Below are positions 59,730 to 64,000 of a DNA stretch of 64,000 nucleotides, in pieces (the stretch's first letter is position 1; each line of letters opens with the position of its first letter). The DNA lies in NCBI RefSeq assembly GCF_000949135.2, contig NZ_JTAN02000021.1, positions 682,001 through 746,000 of the forward strand. The letters run 5' to 3'. Under the pieces are notes generated by a model that had not been told where the DNA came from, made no database searches, and saw nothing but the letters and a program-made list of their open reading frames with translations. This stretch comes from Burkholderia sp. USMB20. Lineage in GTDB: Bacteria; Pseudomonadota; Gammaproteobacteria; Burkholderiales; Burkholderiaceae. The translations under genes and the position numbers were made by a program.

Positions 59730-59744
59730 GTTTCAACATGAAAC
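59730..59744. promoter_or_regulatory. HxlR operator 3: GTTTCA-ACA-TGAAAC (perfect)
   Basis: A perfect 6-bp dyad with a 3-nt centre, 31 bp before the hydrolase start and 37 bp (centre to centre) from operator 2, so two dimers could bind cooperatively over this promoter. Confidence 0.65.
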
Positions 59745-59775
59745 CACTATCCACGACCATACGAAGGAGCGCTCG

Positions 59776-60699
59776 ATGATTCCGTCCGATGCCACGTTCG
59801 ACGGCACCTTTCCATTCGCCCCGCGCTTCAGCGACGCACCCGGTTTCCGGATGCACTACGTGGATGAAGGCCCGCGCGACGGCGAAACCGTTCTGTGCCT
59901 GCATGGCGAGCCCACCTGGGGTTACCTGTTCCGTCACCTGATCGCGGCGCTGAGCCCGACGCACCGCATCGTCGTGCCCGACCACATGGGATTCGGCAAA
60001 AGCGCGACGCCGCAGGATCGCAGCTACGGGTTGCAGGACCATATCGACAACCTGGAGCGCTTCGTTCTCGCGCTTGGCCTCGAGCGCTTGACGCTCGTGA
60101 TGCACGACTTCGGCGGCCCGGTCGGCATGGGGCTCGCCGCGCGGCACCCTGACCGGATCCGGCGCATCGTGTCGGCGAACGGGCCGACGCCGTTCGGCCA
60201 GCCCGATCTGGTCGAGCGCGTGACCGCGAACGGTCGCGACGCACCGTGGTTCCAGTGGATCGTGCGCGCGGCAACGGACGGCTCGCTCGAAACCGTGCTC
60301 GGCCAGCTCGGCTTCAATATCCTGAGCACGCTGAAGCTGAACGGCTTCGAGAATCACGCCATCGTCACCGAGACATGGATTGCCGCGTACGGCGCGCCGT
60401 TCGCGCGGCCGGCCGATTGCCTGGGCGCAATCGGATGGGCGCGCGGATTTGCCGACGGCACGCATCGATTCGAGGAGCCCGATGCGGCAGCGAGACGCGC
60501 GATACGCGACAAGCCCGCGCTCGCGATCTGGGGAGACGCCGACCGCACCCTCGGCGCCGAGCACTTCCTGCCGCTGTTCACTGCGCTGTTTCCGTCGGCG
60601 CCCGTCGAGCGGCTGGCCGGCGTCGGGCACTATTGCTTCGAGGATGCGCCCGACGCGGTGACCGACCGGATCGCCGGATTCATCCGCGCCACCGCCTGA
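59776..60699 (+). CDS. Alpha/beta hydrolase, haloalkane dehalogenase-like
   Basis: A 307-aa hydrolase with the dehalogenase/epoxide hydrolase layout: oxyanion motif HGEPTW (43-48), nucleophile Asp111 in VMHDFGGPVGMGLAARHP, a cap domain in the middle (about 140-215) and a catalytic His in VGHYCFEDAP. The Trp next to the nucleophile that binds halide in haloalkane dehalogenases (HDW) is Phe here (HDF), so the true substrate may differ. It is divergent from the HxlR regulator and preceded by two operator dyads, so it is probably induced by a chemical signal. GAAGGAG lies upstream of the ATG. Confidence 0.88.
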   Translation: MIPSDATFDGTFPFAPRFSDAPGFRMHYVDEGPRDGETVLCLHGEPTWGYLFRHLIAALSPTHRIVVPDHMGFGKSATPQDRSYGLQDHIDNLERFVLALGLERLTLVMHDFGGPVGMGLAARHPDRIRRIVSANGPTPFGQPDLVERVTANGRDAPWFQWIVRAATDGSLETVLGQLGFNILSTLKLNGFENHAIVTETWIAAYGAPFARPADCLGAIGWARGFADGTHRFEEPDAAARRAIRDKPALAIWGDADRTLGAEHFLPLFTALFPSAPVERLAGVGHYCFEDAPDAVTDRIAGFIRATA

Positions 60700-60775
60700 G
60701 CGCGTTGCACCGCACGCGCGAGCGCTCCGACGCGGCTGCCCGCCCGGCACCGGACTGCATGCCGGCCGCGCAACC

Positions 60776-60801
60776 GCGTGCGCGACCGCTTTCGCGCACG
60801 C
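60776..60801. terminator. Hairpin between the hydrolase and ggt genes
   Basis: GCGTGCGCGA-CCGCTT-TCGCGCACGC, a perfect 10-bp stem with a 6-nt loop between two convergent stops (60699 and 60824). No U-tract. Confidence 0.6.
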
Positions 60802-60823
60802 GCCACTCACCCGCTACTCGACG

Positions 60824-62545
<1,722 letters not shown>

Positions 62546-62945
62546 TGCATGTCCCCCATGTAGGTCTCCGGCGGGCTGGAAATAGCCCCTGATCCGCTTA
62601 TAGCCGCTGGCGCACGGTCAGCCCTATGCCGGTTTCGTAGTGAATCGGGGAATGCGGCCGGAAAACTCGCCGCACACTACGAATTGCCGTGGATCGTGTG
62701 CGGTCGGTCACACGGCGGAGCAAAAAATGAGCCGGCGGATCAGTCGAAATGGCATGCGGCGGATTCGCAGCGCACCCGCGCGATCGGAAATCACGGCACG
62801 CGCCGCTTGCGCGGCTCCGGCACATGTAAAAAAATGCGATCGAACCGCCCGCTGAGCAGGCCGATCTGAGAAGATAGCGCCCCGCTTTCACGCCCGATCG
62901 TTCCCGCTCGCCGCGGCCGCTTCACGCTTCTTCGTCTCGTTTCCT
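62546..62945. other. Gene-free stretch between divergent ggt and ydjM-like genes
   Basis: Holds the promoters of both neighbours. No confident promoter hexamers, dyads or ORFs; the short plus-strand frames are basic and Cys-rich shadows. Confidence 0.35.
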
Positions 62946-63470
62946 ATGGCATCACACAATGCGCATCACGCGTCCGGCTTCGCGGCCGGCGTCGCCGCCG
63001 CCGTCCTCGTCGCGCAAACCGGCGCGACCGGCCCCTGGCACGCGGGCCTGCTCGCCGCGTTCGCGGCCGGCGTCGCGGGCGGCACCGCGCCCGACTGGCT
63101 CGAAGTCGCGTGGTGGACCCGCAAGCGCCGCTTGTGGATCACGCACCGCACCATCACGCACTGGGGCATCGGCTGGATCGCGCTGCTTGCGCTGGGCTGG
63201 CACGGCCTCACGCATCATCCGCATCCGCTGTGGGCCGCGCCGCTGTTCGGCTTCGCGTGCGGCGGCGTGATGCACCTGCTCGCCGACTGGCCGAATCCGC
63301 TCGGCGTGCCGTGGATCTGGCGGCGCCATTCGCTGAACCTGTGGAACAGCGGACATTGCGACCTGATCGTCGTGGCCGCCGCCTGGGGCGGCACGCTGTG
63401 GCTCGCGCAATCGCTGTGGACGCGCGCGCCGTTCCTCGAACACTGGCTCGGCTGGCTGCATCGCGTGTAG
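62946..63470 (+). CDS. YdjM-family membrane-bound metal-dependent hydrolase-like protein
   Basis: A 174-aa integral membrane protein of the YdjM (PF04307) family with about five helices and conserved metal-ligand candidates: HHASGFAAGVAAAV at the start, GGTAPDWLEV, THRTITHWGIGW and GGVMHLLADWPNPLGVPW. In E. coli ydjM is LexA-controlled; no SOS box was recognised here. The function is not well established. It lies 290 bp before the Lhr-type helicase gene in the same direction. Confidence 0.88.
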   Translation: MASHNAHHASGFAAGVAAAVLVAQTGATGPWHAGLLAAFAAGVAGGTAPDWLEVAWWTRKRRLWITHRTITHWGIGWIALLALGWHGLTHHPHPLWAAPLFGFACGGVMHLLADWPNPLGVPWIWRRHSLNLWNSGHCDLIVVAAAWGGTLWLAQSLWTRAPFLEHWLGWLHRV

Positions 63471-63760
63471 TGACACGTCGTAGCGCATAGTCGCGCGCCG
63501 ATACATGTCGTCACGCCTCGTGCTCCGCACCCGCCCGGCGCGCGTCGAACCCGACGTCCTTCTCTCCCCCATCCGGCACCCGTGAACGAGCAGGTGCCGC
63601 TGCGCGCGCACGCCCGTTGAAATGCCGGCGCCGCGCCTCATCTGAATCTCCGGCGCGCGCGTTCCCCCGCGCGCGGTGCCCGGCACGCGCACGCGACGTC
63701 TGGCACACTGACGATTCGCGCGCGGCCGCCCGCGCGCTCGCACCCCATTTCAACGCTCCG

Positions 63761-64000
63761 ATGGACGTCACAGCCACCCGCCCCGCCCACGCGCTCGACG
63801 TGTTCCACCCGGCCGTCGCCGCGTGGTTCCGCCGCACGTTTGCCGCGCCGACCGGCGCGCAGGCACTCGCATGGCCGCACATCAAGGCCGGCCGGTCGAC
63901 GCTCGTCGCCGCACCGACCGGCTCCGGCAAAACGCTCACCGCGTTCCTGTGCGCGCTCGACGACCTCGTGCGCGATGCGCTCGCGCACGACGGCGCGCTG
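63761..64000 (+). CDS. Lhr-like DEAD/DEAH helicase, 5' part
   Basis: Only the first 80 codons are in the window. The start [23 protein letters not shown] followed by [28 protein letters not shown] gives the Q-motif region and Walker A of large Lhr-type ATP-dependent helicases, which act in DNA repair. The rest lies beyond the right edge. Confidence 0.85.
   Translation, partial: MDVTATRPAHALDVFHPAVAAWFRRTFAAPTGAQALAWPHIKAGRSTLVAAPTGSGKTLTAFLCALDDLVRDALAHDGAL

Noticed and set aside
62640-62869. Short plus-strand ORFs between ggt and the ydjM-like gene
   Set aside because: Mutually overlapping, basic and Cys-rich; no start signals.

Overview
The window reads as a high-GC betaproteobacterial chromosome segment, most likely from the Burkholderia cepacia complex and probably one of its secondary replicons. 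This rests on codon and residue style (Ala/Arg-rich, GTG and TTG starts), the Porin_4-type porin, the DUF1839/carrier-protein operon, and an exopolysaccharide (EPS) locus whose content resembles, from memory, the c-di-GMP-regulated bep locus of B. cenocepacia. No rRNA, tRNA, CRISPR array, insertion sequence or phage gene was recognised. The left edge cuts an NAD-dependent reductase gene and the right edge cuts an Lhr-type helicase gene.

Layout. 1-15.6 kb is housekeeping and metabolism: a truncated SDR, a small orphan protein, an extra PBP3 (FtsI-like), a CPA2 cation antiporter, a three-gene Tat-exported flavoprotein/cytochrome c dehydrogenase operon with a recognisable promoter, a DUF3995 membrane protein, alanine dehydrogenase, DNA polymerase X and a DksA-type zinc finger protein. 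15.6-28 kb is regulatory and biosynthetic: a polyprenyl-phosphate hexose-1-phosphate transferase behind a CRP/FNR regulator, a 900-bp AT-rich island, a second CRP/FNR regulator, a translationally coupled five-gene operon (carrier protein, acyl-CoA dehydrogenase-like protein, class-II synthetase-like amino acid:carrier-protein ligase, DUF1839 protein with an apparent frameshift, GH2 glycosidase) and a sigma-54 enhancer-binding protein of the VpsR/BerB type.

28.4-46.8 kb is the EPS locus: GNAT, GDP-mannose pyrophosphorylase, a secreted beta-helix protein, three glycosyltransferases, an acyltransferase, a Wzy-like membrane protein, Wzc-type kinase, Wza-type exporter, a small secreted protein, a tandem alpha/beta hydrolase and a Wzx-like flippase. 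Together these can activate mannose, build a lipid-linked repeat unit on undecaprenyl phosphate (initiated by the 15.7 kb transferase), flip it, polymerise it and export it. A two-block DNA element with identical spacing precedes two distant EPS genes, and a weaker copy precedes the carrier-protein operon, suggesting one regulon.

47-64 kb holds a secreted GH3 glucosidase, the pqqABCDE operon, an antibiotic-biosynthesis-monooxygenase-fold protein, LysR, a porin, an IMPACT/YigZ protein, an H-NS-type protein, PPK2, an HxlR regulator divergent from an alpha/beta hydrolase with clear operator dyads, gamma-glutamyltransferase, a YdjM-type membrane protein and the start of an Lhr-type helicase.
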